NCBI GenBank assembly: GCA_035532215.1
Contig: DATKRK010000357.1
Span: 1 to 26,481 of the forward strand
Origin: JAICIG01 sp035532215
GTDB lineage: Bacteria > Planctomycetota > Planctomycetia > Pirellulales > JAICIG01
Length of the DNA: 26,481 nt
Direction: 5' to 3'
In this document: piece by piece, positions 17,587 to 25,791 of the stretch
Position numbering within the stretch: the stretch's first letter is position 1
How the letters are laid out: every line of letters begins with the position of its first letter
The notes under the pieces: model-generated
The model's input: only the letters and a program-made list of their open reading frames with translations
What the model was told of the DNA's origin: nothing
The model's database searches: none
Position numbers and translations under genes: made by a program

Positions 17587-18636
17587 TCAGGAGAAGAATA
17601 CCTTCTCGGCGGTCCGGCGCAGCAGCCAGTCGCGGTCGGCAGCGGAGAGAAAATCGAGGCGGTCGCGAACCAGTGCGATCGAGTCGGCGTAATTGTGCCC
17701 TGCTTGCACTTGATAGGGGCAATCGGTGGCCCACATCAGCCGCTGGGGTCCGTAGGCGTCCAACAGGCGACGAATCATGGGGACCAGATCGAGGTACGGC
17801 GCCTGCTTTTTGCCCAGGGCGTAGAAGGCCGAGAGCTTCACGTGCGCCCGAGGATTTTTGGCCAGGCGGCAGAGTTGCTCCAACTCCGCCTCGCGCCAAT
17901 TCTTTTCTCCCAGACCGGCGCCGCCGACGCCGATGCGAGCGAAATGATCGATCACGATCGGCGTGTCGGGAAATTTTTCGCCCATCCGGGCGATGGCTGG
18001 CAAGGCCTCGGGATTGACCAAGTTGCACATGGCCAAGCCCTCTTCGCCGCCGCATTTCCACAGGGCCTGCATCCCCGGCCCGTCGAGCCAGCGATCGACG
18101 GGCTTGTTGCGCGGATAAATCCGAAAGCCGCGCACTCCCAGTTTCGCCAGGCGGCGCATTTCGTTCTGCGGCGCCTCGGCGCTGTCGTTGATCACGGCGA
18201 CGCCGGAGAACACGCCCGGAAAGCGCCGCATCGAGTCGAGCATGTAACTGTTATTGAAGCCGTAAAAGCTCATTTGAATCAGCACGATCCGGGCCACGCC
18301 GCACGGCCGGGCATGCTCGAAAAGCTGTTCGGGCGTAAAGCTCGGCGGCTTCATCTCATCGCGGCGAAAGCCCGGCGCCAAGGGATAGCGCTCGGCGTCG
18401 GGAGTCCAAACGTGGACGTGCGCGTCGATGGCGCCGGTTTTGGGGTCGGCCAGGTTCGCCTTGCCGGCTGTTTGCGGGGCGACGCTGGCGGGCGAGGGCG
18501 CCCGCCCCTCCATCGGCTGTTGGGAGTTGGCGCGCTCGACGCCGATCGCGGCCGCCGCCAACGAGCCGGCGGCGGTTCGCAAGACTTCACGGCGAGAGAG
18601 AGAGTTATGAGGTTGGTTCGAGGGCGGCAAGATCAT
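17587..18636 (-). CDS. Tat-exported amidohydrolase family 2 protein
   Basis: The protein has 349 residues. A Tat signal is visible: SLSRREVLRTAAGSLAAAAIG (12-31, twin arginine 15-16), so it should act in the periplasm. The TIM-barrel hydrolase starts at DAHVHVWTPD (H73, H75), with VIDHFARIGV and WATDCPYQV as the later metal and catalytic sites. Between signal and enzyme, MEGRAPSPA (42-50) is encoded by a copy of the GGCGAGGGCGCCCG palindromic repeat, so a mobile repeat has become part of the linker. Neighbours on both sides are VWA membrane proteins in the same orientation. The substrate is unknown; fucono- or muconolactonase-like lactonases are among the relatives. Confidence 0.87.
   Translation of the reverse strand: MILPPSNQPHNSLSRREVLRTAAGSLAAAAIGVERANSQQPMEGRAPSPASVAPQTAGKANLADPKTGAIDAHVHVWTPDAERYPLAPGFRRDEMKPPSFTPEQLFEHARPCGVARIVLIQMSFYGFNNSYMLDSMRRFPGVFSGVAVINDSAEAPQNEMRRLAKLGVRGFRIYPRNKPVDRWLDGPGMQALWKCGGEEGLAMCNLVNPEALPAIARMGEKFPDTPIVIDHFARIGVGGAGLGEKNWREAELEQLCRLAKNPRAHVKLSAFYALGKKQAPYLDLVPMIRRLLDAYGPQRLMWATDCPYQVQAGHNYADSIALVRDRLDFLSAADRDWLLRRTAEKVFFS
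18487..18513. repeat. GGCGAGGGCGCCCG palindromic repeat inside a coding region
   Basis: The sequence GGCGGGCGAGGGCGCCCGCC followed by CCTCCAT matches the third unit of the intergenic array at 18736-18762 apart from a few bases. It lies in the linker codons of the exported amidohydrolase and keeps the frame open. Confidence 0.75.
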
Positions 18637-18667
18637 GGTGCGGTCTCGGGGAAAAGTCGACGCTTGG

Positions 18668-18762
18668 CGGGCGATGGCGCCCGGCGCCCTCTTCGGTTTG
18701 ACGGGCGAGGGCGCCCGGCGCCCTCTTCGGTTTGACGGGCGAGGGCGCCCGTCCCTCCATTG
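18668..18762. repeat. Tandem array of a 34-bp GGCGCCC palindromic repeat
   Basis: Two consecutive units (18668-18701 and 18702-18735) differ at a single position and share CGGCGCCCTCTTCGGTTTGA. A third, partial unit (18736-18762) ends in GTCCCTCCATTGG. The array fills the space between the two minus-strand genes and carries GGGCGCCC palindromes. Confidence 0.85.
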
Positions 18763-18778
18763 GAAAGTCGCTGGCCGA

Positions 18779-20989
18779 TTACAGGTTCGGCGGTTTGATC
18801 GAGCCGCGCCGCGGATCGTAGAAGGCCTCGTGCAAATCGACGCCGAAGCCGCGGTTCAATTCCCATTGGGCGCGAGCGGCCCAGGGAGTGCCCGCGTGTT
18901 CCTTGACGATCTGCTGCAGCAACACCGTGGCGCGCGCGATATCGTCCTTGGTCTTGTCGCCGGTCAGCGTTTCCTTGCGGGTGTTTATGTCCCAGTGCGT
19001 CGTTTTTTTGGTTGGACCGAGCGGGTTCTTGATGAGCTTGGGCTGCTTCATGAACTCGCCCAGATAAACGCCGTACTCCTGGATGCGCACCTTATAGGCC
19101 AGAATCTGAGCATCCATGAGATCGTAGTTCGCGCGCCAGCGAGGGCTTTGCTCTTTGGCCCGGAGCGGACGGATCTTATCGAGCCGCTTTTCGCAGTCCG
19201 TGAAATAACGCAGCAGCCCGATCGCCTTCTGCTGGTTCATTATCGCGGCCTTGGCGAATTCATCGCGATTGATCGGGAAATGGGTGGCCTGCACCGTGCA
19301 GTACTTTTCCGATTCCTTGTTGTACGGGTTCAAGGTGACGATCACCTCCCACAGCATTCGGCGGAACTCGCTCTTGTCGCGCTCTTTGGCGTAGGCCATT
19401 CGCTCGGTAAGAGTGGGCAGGTAGGGCCGCATCGCCTCCAACTCGTACTTGCGGTCGTCGCGGGCCACCAGGTTGACTTCGGGGCTGGGCAGCATGAAAA
19501 ACACGCCGCCGGTCTGCTGCGCCAGCCGGACTTGTTCATAAGGACCAAACCCGCTGGGGTGAGCGTCCCAGCGGCGGGTGAAGCCGTCGATTTGCAACTG
19601 CTCGGGGAAAGGCGTTTCGGGCCCCCGGTCAATCCGCAGCCAGAAGTCGATTTTCGTCGCCGGATCGACCCAGTGCATGTGGACGTAGGGATAGCCGAAC
19701 ACCGCCTCGCGCCCCAGCGAGAAGATTTTGCAGCGCGTATCGCGGGCTTCTTTCAGCGCGGCTTCGAGATTCTGGAAATTGTCTTGCTCGTCGCCGCTCT
19801 CGTCGGTGACCAAAATCAGCGCCATCTGGCGATGGCCCGAGGTGGCGAACTTATGGAAGGTCTTGATCGACTGCCCGACCGCCGAGCACATCATCTCTTT
19901 GCCCGTATGGTCGATCGGCACTTCGCCGATCGCCGAGCGAATCTCGTCGAGATTCGCCGTCGGCTTTCGCGTGTGCAGGTGAAAGCCTTCGCCGTAGCTG
20001 GCCACCGCCGACCACAGCGCATCGCCCTGAGCCGACTCGGCCAGCCCCAATTCTTCATAGACGCGCTCGATCCGGTCGCGAATCTCCTTCTGGTCGTCCT
20101 TCATGCTTTCCGATTCGTCGAAGCACCAGATGACCAGCACCTTGCCCTTGGCCAGCATTTGCAGGAGTTCCTGGGTAATGCGGTCCATGGCTTCCGAGTA
20201 GCTGTCGACCACCGCTTGCGGCTCGCCCAGCGCGCCTTCCGGCAGGTCCATCGAAAAATGGTTGCCAGGCGTGGAAAAATCGCTCAGCGAGCCAACGCTC
20301 ATGGCCGCGATCTCGCCCGACTCGGCGACGCTGCGGTCGAACGTGGGCTGCGAAAGCCCCGCCATGCCGCCGCCGCCCGCGCCGGCCGCGCCGCCGGCGG
20401 GCGCCGCGCTGGTCAACGACAGGGTCTTCGACGGATCGACCTTGGTTTCGAGGACCTGGTTGAGCAATTCTTCGGGCGTGGTTTCGACGAAGGCTTCGAG
20501 GTCGCCCGCCTGATCCTTGATGATCGCGGGCAAGAACCACATCCCCAGGGCAATTACGAGAATCAGATGCACCAGCGTCGAAAAGCTGAGCGCCATCGAA
20601 GTTCGCAACAAGCTCTTGGGCACCACGGCCGGCTTTCGCGAGCCGTCTTGCGAGGAGGCTTCGTCTTCGGCCGCTGCAGGCTTGGACTCAGCCTTGGACT
20701 TTGCCGAGGCGGGTTTCGAAGAGGGCTTTTCGCCGGTATCGCTCGCCGAAGCGGCGCTTTCGCTCGCCGAAGCGGCGCTTTCATCGTCAAGCGGTTTGGC
20801 TCGCGGCGTCCGCGACCGGCCAGAAGCATCGCCGCGCTCGCTGGGCGGCGCCGCTTTCGAGCGCGCCGACTGTGAGTTTTCGGTTTGTCCGCTCTTTTTG
20901 ACGCTAGCCGGCTTCTCGGGCAAAGCCGGGGTCGCCAACGGGCGAATGTCCAAACCCGAACCGCCGTCGGCAGCCAAATTCTCGCCCAT
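18779..20989 (-). CDS. Large membrane-anchored VWA domain protein
   Basis: The protein has 736 residues. The ATG at 20989 has AGAGGAG about six bases upstream; the longer frame lacks one. Residues 1-125 form a charged Ser/Ala/Lys-rich cytoplasmic region with a 7-residue tandem repeat (SAASASE). One membrane helix lies at about 133-157, followed by a Gly-rich patch (198-210) and a VWA domain starting near 282: VLVIWCFDESESMKDDQ with D291, S293 and S295 as the metal site, and later ILVTDESGDEQDN. The C-terminal 300 residues are helical and charged, with no family I recognise. It is likely the upstream partner of the amidohydrolase and smaller VWA gene in one minus-strand transcript, with 142 bases between stop and next start. 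Confidence 0.88.
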   Translation of the reverse strand: MGENLAADGGSGLDIRPLATPALPEKPASVKKSGQTENSQSARSKAAPPSERGDASGRSRTPRAKPLDDESAASASESAASASDTGEKPSSKPASAKSKAESKPAAAEDEASSQDGSRKPAVVPKSLLRTSMALSFSTLVHLILVIALGMWFLPAIIKDQAGDLEAFVETTPEELLNQVLETKVDPSKTLSLTSAAPAGGAAGAGGGGMAGLSQPTFDRSVAESGEIAAMSVGSLSDFSTPGNHFSMDLPEGALGEPQAVVDSYSEAMDRITQELLQMLAKGKVLVIWCFDESESMKDDQKEIRDRIERVYEELGLAESAQGDALWSAVASYGEGFHLHTRKPTANLDEIRSAIGEVPIDHTGKEMMCSAVGQSIKTFHKFATSGHRQMALILVTDESGDEQDNFQNLEAALKEARDTRCKIFSLGREAVFGYPYVHMHWVDPATKIDFWLRIDRGPETPFPEQLQIDGFTRRWDAHPSGFGPYEQVRLAQQTGGVFFMLPSPEVNLVARDDRKYELEAMRPYLPTLTERMAYAKERDKSEFRRMLWEVIVTLNPYNKESEKYCTVQATHFPINRDEFAKAAIMNQQKAIGLLRYFTDCEKRLDKIRPLRAKEQSPRWRANYDLMDAQILAYKVRIQEYGVYLGEFMKQPKLIKNPLGPTKKTTHWDINTRKETLTGDKTKDDIARATVLLQQIVKEHAGTPWAARAQWELNRGFGVDLHEAFYDPRRGSIKPPNL
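20739..20780. repeat. In-frame 21-bp tandem duplication in the VWA gene
   Basis: TCGCTCGCCGAAGCGGCGCT occurs twice with a 21-bp period (20739 and 20760). It encodes two SAASASE heptads in the cytoplasmic tail. Exact identity suggests a recent duplication and possible length variation. Confidence 0.85.
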
Positions 20990-21136
20990 TGCAACTCCTC
21001 TGCCAGCTTCGCCAGCCAATCGCTCCGTGGAAATTGATCGAAGAGCCGCCCACCACAGCACTTCAGTCTACTCCGGCAGCGAGCTTCGAATCAACTAAGC
21101 CCGATGGAATATTATCAATATTCCACCGCCTGCAAG

Positions 21137-21271
21137 CTAGTGCCTCTTCAAGTCTGAATTGATAGGTGAGGGTGGCTGGCGGCTGAGCGCAGCGATGCCC
21201 CAGCGAACTGGGGCTTCGCCTGGGCTCAGCCGCCAGCCACCCGACGTCAAATGGCTTCGAAGAGGCACTAG
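21137..21271. mobile_element. MITE-like palindromic element, copy 1 (most intact)
   Basis: This 135-bp element has perfect 13-bp terminal inverted repeats CTAGTGCCTCTTC / GAAGAGGCACTAG (21137-21149, 21259-21271). A perfect 19-bp inner inverted pair lies at 21170-21188 and 21224-21242 (GGGTGGCTGGCGGCTGAGC). A central 7-bp hairpin has a CGAA loop (GCCCCAG 21197-21203, CTGGGGC 21208-21214). CTAG at both ends may be part of the repeat or a target duplication; being self-complementary it cannot be assigned. The right CTAG supplies the TAG stop of the TolC-like gene. Between it and the VWA gene (20990-21136) nothing else is seen. Confidence 0.85.
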
Positions 21272-24144
21272 CGGGCGGCGTCGCGGCGGGCGGTTGCTTT
21301 GACTTGTTTGACGTGGCTGGCCGGCTGGGCCTTGCCGAACAGGAACTCCCTTAACGTCCGTTTGGCCGGGGCCTTGGCTTCTGGGCTTGGCGCCGGCGAA
21401 GGTTCGGGCAGCTCAGGGGCTGCATTGGTTGGAAACTCCATTTTCGGCTCGACCCTTTCGAGGGGCGTCTCTTCGAATTCCTGCTGCTCTAGCGTCGGCA
21501 CGCCCTCGTTGGGCAAGGCGGTCGGCGGCGCGTTGGGATCCATGCCCCCTTCGCGGATCCAATCTACCGGCAGTTCCGGAGGCAGCGGGTACATTTCCTC
21601 AAGCGCCGCCAGATTCCTGTCGAGCGGCTCGTCGATCCATACGCCGCGGTCGTCCAACCGCATGATGCCCAAGTCGACGTAAGTTTCCAGGCGGTTGCTG
21701 TAGTATTGCAGCCACGCGCTCATGAAATTGTTCTGCGAGTCGCTCAGCGCCGTCAAGGCGGAAACCATGTTGATGGCGGACGTGGGGGCAAACGTCGAGG
21801 CCGCCGCCTGCCCGGCCGGAACGATGGCAGGCGGTTGATTCAACACTTCGCGGGTGTTATCGACCCGGCGGATGGCGATGGCCACCGCGCTGCGCTGGAT
21901 CTCCAGGTTGAGCTCCAACTGCGCGAGAATGCGCAAATCTTGACGCAGCCCGATGTTTATCGAGTCTTCGAATTGGATCAACGCGCGTCGCTGTTGCTGA
22001 TACTGAATCAACGCCTGGCGATAGTTGTTGCGTTCGGTCAACCGGGTGATCGGCGCGTCGAACCGCAAGCCGGCGGTGAAGTTGCCGGTCGCCGACTCGA
22101 ACCGCAAGGGATTATTGCCCAGCGTACCCATGTTGCCGTTGATGGTGACGGTCATGTTCGATCGCAAGGCGTTGGCATTGAAGGCGATCAACCGCCACTG
22201 GTCGACCAGCGACGCTCGGGCGTTCATCCAGTCGAGCCGATGGACGCGGGCGATCTGCAAGGCATCGACGGTGGACAGCTCCATCGGTTCCAGCGTCACC
22301 GACTCCAACCGCGCCTGCGCCTTGACCAGCGAGATTTCTTGAGTGAACTCGGCGAGGGTCGTGGCCATCGCTACCAGCGCGTCGGCCGTTTCTCCGCGCG
22401 TGTCGGGCGCCAGGCGGGCGCGGATGCCTTCCAAGACGGGTTCGCTTCCGCCGTAACGCGTTTCGAACTCGTCCACGGCTTCCGCCAGGCGCTGCTTTTC
22501 GGAAAGAAACTCGGTCCTATCCGGCGGCGTCATCCGGCGCATGCGGATTTCCGTCCGCTGGTCGAGTGTCGCGAGATCTTGCCGCGCCGACGCCAGCGCG
22601 GCGGGGATTTCCGCTCGCAGCGCCGCCAACCCTTGTCCCGCTTGCGACAACGTTTCCACGGGCGGAGCTTCCTCGCTGCCGCTGATCCGGTCGATCAACC
22701 GGGAGAACCGCTGTTGTAAGTCAATGAGCGCGGGATCGACCAGTTGGAAGGGTCGGATCATCGTGGCGTCCAAATCGATCGGCAGATCGGGCGGCAAACC
22801 CAGTTGAACGATCTTGAACTGGTCGAGGGAGTTCGCAAAGCCGATCTTGGCGTTGAGCAAGGTGGCGCGCGTTGTCCAGACGCTTTGTCGGAACGTATCG
22901 ACTTGCGCGATGTCGATCGTGCCTGCCTCCAGATTGGCTTCCAGCAGCTCGAGCGTTCGCGACTGCAAGTTGAGCGTGTATTCCTGGTTGACGATCTGCT
23001 GTCGCTGCTGCAACAGGCCGATGAACCCGCCGACTTGGCCAGCAAAGCCGCCCGCCTGCCCCGCCACGGCGCCGCCGGCCGCGCCGCCGACGGCGCCGCC
23101 GCCGCCGATACCCCCCGTTCCGCCGAAGTTGGTCGCCGACGCAACGCCGCCGAGGCCGCCGACGCCCTGGCCGCTGAAGCCGGTCAGACCGGTGCCGCCG
23201 AAGCCGCCGCCGCGGCGGGAAAGCACCGCCGCGTTCTGCATCGAACCAGTGGCCACGTAAGAGAACCAGCCGTGGCGCCAGCGCTCGTAAGCACGGAGAT
23301 TGGCCAACAGCGTGCGCTCGACGATCGTGAGCTGTTCGAGCGTCACGATTCGGCCGCCGGCGCGCAACAGCGGCTGGATCAGGCTGAAATTGATGATCGA
23401 ATTTGCGTTGTTCGCTTGCGGGCCGGCCAATTGCCAAACGAACGAGTTGGCGAAACCGACCAGCAAGTCGCCCCCCGTGGCGAACTGTCGAGAGAGAACG
23501 GTGTTGTTCGTCGTGCCGTTGTTGTTGACGGTCAACTGGCTGCGGCTCTGCGGCGTGCCGCCGACGATCCGCGCGTTGGAGCTGGCGGCGCCCGCCCGCA
23601 GCCAGGTGGCGCCGCTGCCGGCGAACAACTGCGTATTGAAGCGGAAACGCTCGGTGCTGACGTCGATCGCCGAGAGATAGAGCGTTTCCAACTGCGTGCG
23701 GTGCGTGGGCGAATGGATGTAGGACAGCGCAACGGCCCCAGGCAGGTCGAGCTTGACGGCGCCCTCGGGCGTCATTTCGCAGTAATCGGCCAGCCGCTGA
23801 CGCCAACCGGGATTGGGCAATGCCGGCAGCTCGCCGTTGCGGTGCCACCAAGGCGCAGCCCGCTTGCCGTCGACATGGTGCATGTAAACGTGCGAATACG
23901 GATCGTCGGGCGGCAGCGGCGGCCGATCGGGATTCGTCGGGTCGTAGTAGCGGCTCCGCGGATCGATGTTCAGGTTGAAACCCGGCGGCAGAGCCCAGCG
24001 CGGGTTATTGGACTTTTCGGCGACCAGATACGCCACTTCGCGGTCGGCGCGGCCCCGCCAAAAGGTGCGGGTACACCCGGCAGAGCCCGCCAGGCAGAGC
24101 CCAAGCATGAGACCGATCAATCCCGTCGGCGACGTTTTAGACAC
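21268..24144 (-). CDS. TolC-family outer membrane efflux lipoprotein, very large
   Basis: The protein has 958 residues, about twice the usual TolC/OEP size. The GTG at 24144 is chosen because GGGAGG lies eight bases upstream and gives a compact lipoprotein signal (TGLIGLMLGLCLAGSAGC, with C24 as the lipidated residue); an ATG nine codons earlier is the alternative. The first half has an LDLPGAVALSYIHSPTHRTQLETLYL helix typical of the family. The second half has a matching MELSTVDALQIARVHRLDWMNAR helix, followed by a coiled-coil-rich pair with IQYQQQRRALIQFEDSI. Residues about 308-372 are an extreme Gly/Ala-rich insert. The C-terminal 130 residues are Pro/Glu-rich. No inner membrane pump or adaptor gene is beside it. 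The stop codon comes from the MITE-like element. Confidence 0.88.
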   Translation of the reverse strand: MSKTSPTGLIGLMLGLCLAGSAGCTRTFWRGRADREVAYLVAEKSNNPRWALPPGFNLNIDPRSRYYDPTNPDRPPLPPDDPYSHVYMHHVDGKRAAPWWHRNGELPALPNPGWRQRLADYCEMTPEGAVKLDLPGAVALSYIHSPTHRTQLETLYLSAIDVSTERFRFNTQLFAGSGATWLRAGAASSNARIVGGTPQSRSQLTVNNNGTTNNTVLSRQFATGGDLLVGFANSFVWQLAGPQANNANSIINFSLIQPLLRAGGRIVTLEQLTIVERTLLANLRAYERWRHGWFSYVATGSMQNAAVLSRRGGGFGGTGLTGFSGQGVGGLGGVASATNFGGTGGIGGGGAVGGAAGGAVAGQAGGFAGQVGGFIGLLQQRQQIVNQEYTLNLQSRTLELLEANLEAGTIDIAQVDTFRQSVWTTRATLLNAKIGFANSLDQFKIVQLGLPPDLPIDLDATMIRPFQLVDPALIDLQQRFSRLIDRISGSEEAPPVETLSQAGQGLAALRAEIPAALASARQDLATLDQRTEIRMRRMTPPDRTEFLSEKQRLAEAVDEFETRYGGSEPVLEGIRARLAPDTRGETADALVAMATTLAEFTQEISLVKAQARLESVTLEPMELSTVDALQIARVHRLDWMNARASLVDQWRLIAFNANALRSNMTVTINGNMGTLGNNPLRFESATGNFTAGLRFDAPITRLTERNNYRQALIQYQQQRRALIQFEDSINIGLRQDLRILAQLELNLEIQRSAVAIAIRRVDNTREVLNQPPAIVPAGQAAASTFAPTSAINMVSALTALSDSQNNFMSAWLQYYSNRLETYVDLGIMRLDDRGVWIDEPLDRNLAALEEMYPLPPELPVDWIREGGMDPNAPPTALPNEGVPTLEQQEFEETPLERVEPKMEFPTNAAPELPEPSPAPSPEAKAPAKRTLREFLFGKAQPASHVKQVKATARRDAAR

Positions 24145-24539
24145 CGGGTTGCCTCCCTGCGGAACTTTCATGTGATGTTCGCTCGTGCCGTAGATGAGAA
24201 TACGCCCCCCCACCCTGGCGGTCTGCATTGCGCATTTCCCGGGCGCATCGGACCGCTGAAGATGTCGTCGGCTGTCAAAATGTACCGGCTTTAGCGATTC
24301 CGCCGGTTGGCAGCCCAGAACCAGTCCCAGAAGGCTGCTGCAAATACGCGCATTTTCCGCATTTTGTCGCCAACTGGTTCGTTCGGCGGGAATTGCGGCT
24401 GAGAAGCGTCCTCAGTTTGAAAATGCTCCAAGTCCCGCCTGCTTTCGGCGTTCAGTATCGCCGGCTGAGGCGCTGTCAATGGCGGCGTCTGTAACCGACG
24501 CGTTCTTGCACCCACTAACGAAGCAAGCTTAAAGAGTCC

Positions 24540-24596
24540 TGCTTCCTGGCGTGTCCGGCTGACTATTCCCGGTAGCCCGCCGGCCGCCAGGAAGCA
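24540..24596. repeat. Stem-loop with a 12-bp perfect stem
   Basis: TGCTTCCTGGCG (24540-24551) and CGCCAGGAAGCA (24585-24596) are perfect complements around a 33-base loop. It lies about 260 bases upstream of the sigma factor start. It could be an incoming terminator or a leader structure; there is only a weak T-rich stretch after it. Confidence 0.5.
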
Positions 24597-24790
24597 TCTC
24601 TATATTTCATGGCTGTAACTGTTTAAGGCGCCCGCTACACTAAAGTCCTGAGAACGCGCGTCCAAATCGGCTTTGTGCATGCTCCCCAGCGTGGCGAGAG
24701 TCGGTTCGCGCGACAAGTCTTTCGAAATGCCTTGGGGGTTGCTGCCGTGACTTCGGCCTATGAACTAGCCGCAAGCGACTTGTCTTGCAC

Positions 24791-24838
24791 ATTCGGGTGG
24801 CAGGGGATATTCGGTTGGCAGGTATTCGGTTGGCGGGG
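24791..24838 (+). repeat. Imperfect tandem repeat of TATTCGGTTGGCAGG
   Basis: Three consecutive units of about 15-16 bases (ATTCGGGTGGCAGGGG, ATATTCGGTTGGCAGG, TATTCGGTTGGCGGGG) end 19 bases before the preferred sigma factor start. They are either leader DNA or, if the ATG at 24675 is used, an in-frame FGWQ-type peptide repeat. Confidence 0.5.
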
Positions 24839-24857
24839 CCAGTTGCGGGAGCGCCCG

Positions 24858-25502
24858 ATGTGGGGGCGGCAACTGGCGCTGTCGATCGGGTATCCGTTGG
24901 CGACGGACCGTCGGAGCGAACGCGCGTGTTCCGAAGAGAAGGCCGATGAGCCGCTCGTCTATTCGATCGATTGGAATGACATCCAAGGCTCTTTGAACGG
25001 AGACGGTCAGGCGTTTGCCCGCTTGGTGAATCGTTATCAAGACCAGATTGCGGCGCAAATGTGGCGACTCAGCCGGCAGCAGGCCGACTGCGAGCAACTG
25101 GTTCAAGACGTTTTCGTGGAAGCCTACGTAAGTTTGAAAAAATATCAGGGCCGCGCGCCGTTCTTGCACTGGTTGCGCAAGATCGCGACTCGCGTCGGCT
25201 ACCGCTACTGGAAACAGCAAGCCAAGCAGCGGCAACGGTCGAGCGTCCCTTTGCAGGACTGGCACAGGGCCACTGCGGCGGCGCCGAGCGAGCAGACCGC
25301 CGAGGAGGCGGCCTCGCTGGTTCATTCGCTTCTGTCTCGGTTGCCGCCCAGAGATCGGCTTGTTTTGACGTTGATGTATTTGGAAGGTTGCTCCATCGCC
25401 GAAGCCGCCGAGTTGTCGGGATGGAGCCAAACCATGGTTAAAGTGCAAGCGCATCGCGCGCGGAAGAAACTCAAAAAGCTTCTGGATGAGGCCAACCCAT
25501 GA
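24858..25502 (+). CDS. ECF-type RNA polymerase sigma factor
   Basis: The protein has 214 residues from the ATG at 24858, which has GGGAG at 24847-24851, six bases upstream. An ATG at 24675 would add 61 residues of unlikely sequence. Region 2 spans about 45-118 (DGQAFARLVNRYQDQIAAQMW, LVQDVFVEAYVSLKKYQGRAPFLHWLRKIATRVGYRYWK), carrying core binding and -10 recognition. Region 4 spans about 156-208 (LSRLPPRDRLVLTLMYLEGCSIAEAAELSGWSQTMVKVQAHRARKKLKKLL), the -35 reading helix-turn-helix. There is no C-terminal extension. The stop overlaps the next ATG (ATGA at 25499-25502), so translation is probably coupled to the small membrane protein, which is a likely anti-sigma factor. It sits as first gene of a three-gene set. 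Confidence 0.94.
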   Translation: MWGRQLALSIGYPLATDRRSERACSEEKADEPLVYSIDWNDIQGSLNGDGQAFARLVNRYQDQIAAQMWRLSRQQADCEQLVQDVFVEAYVSLKKYQGRAPFLHWLRKIATRVGYRYWKQQAKQRQRSSVPLQDWHRATAAAPSEQTAEEAASLVHSLLSRLPPRDRLVLTLMYLEGCSIAEAAELSGWSQTMVKVQAHRARKKLKKLLDEANP

Positions 25503-25762
25503 CGAGCCTACCCAACTTCGAACGGTTGGCGCTAGCCGCGCGGAGCCAGCGCGTTCCGCAGGTGAACGTCACGAAGCAGGTGCTGGCGACGATCCGCCGC
25601 TCGGGTTACCCTGTCGTCCGGGTCGACTCGCCCGTGCTGGTGTTTGCGGGGGCGGCGCTGGCCGCCGCCGCGTTGGTGGCCATCTGGGCCTTTCCCGCCT
25701 GGGATGCCGTTCACGATCCGTTGGTTGCGTTGTTCAAGCCGTTGAGCTTGGTGTTGGAATGA
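25499..25762 (+). CDS. Small single-pass membrane protein, candidate anti-sigma factor (CnrY-like layout)
   Basis: The protein has 87 residues. Its ATG overlaps the sigma factor stop. A 43-residue, mostly polar and basic N-terminus is followed by one membrane helix (about 45-66, PVLVFAGAALAAAALVAIWAF) and a 20-residue tail. Size, topology and position match CnrY-type anti-sigma factors, which hold an ECF sigma factor through a short cytoplasmic N-terminal segment. No zinc-binding HxxxCxxC motif is present, so it is not a ZAS-type anti-sigma factor. The role is inferred from context and topology; I see no diagnostic sequence motif. Confidence 0.8.
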   Translation: MTSLPNFERLALAARSQRVPQVNVTKQVLATIRRSGYPVVRVDSPVLVFAGAALAAAALVAIWAFPAWDAVHDPLVALFKPLSLVLE

Positions 25763-25791
25763 ATTGCGCGTTGAAATAAGGGCGTGCTGAT

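Larger units (their letters stand above)
24145..24857. other. Intergenic region between divergent genes, mostly without signal
   Basis: This 713-base gap separates the TolC-like gene from the sigma factor gene and must hold both promoters, but I could not identify either with confidence. Reading frames in it are short and lack ribosome sites. It contains the hairpin at 24540-24596 and a small imperfect tandem repeat at 24791-24838. Confidence 0.5.

Noticed and set aside
18635..20875. A 746-codon plus-strand open frame
   Set aside because: It is the antisense shadow of the large VWA gene; it lacks recognisable domains and has the Arg/Leu/Val-rich composition of complementary-strand frames in high-GC DNA.
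22744..24294. A 516-codon plus-strand open frame
   Set aside because: It is antisense to the TolC-like lipoprotein gene, has a biased composition and no ribosome site.
24675..24857. A 61-residue extension of the ECF sigma factor
   Set aside because: It would include a repeat-derived FGWQ peptide and has no ribosome site, while the ATG at 24858 has GGGAG at the right distance. Not fully excluded.
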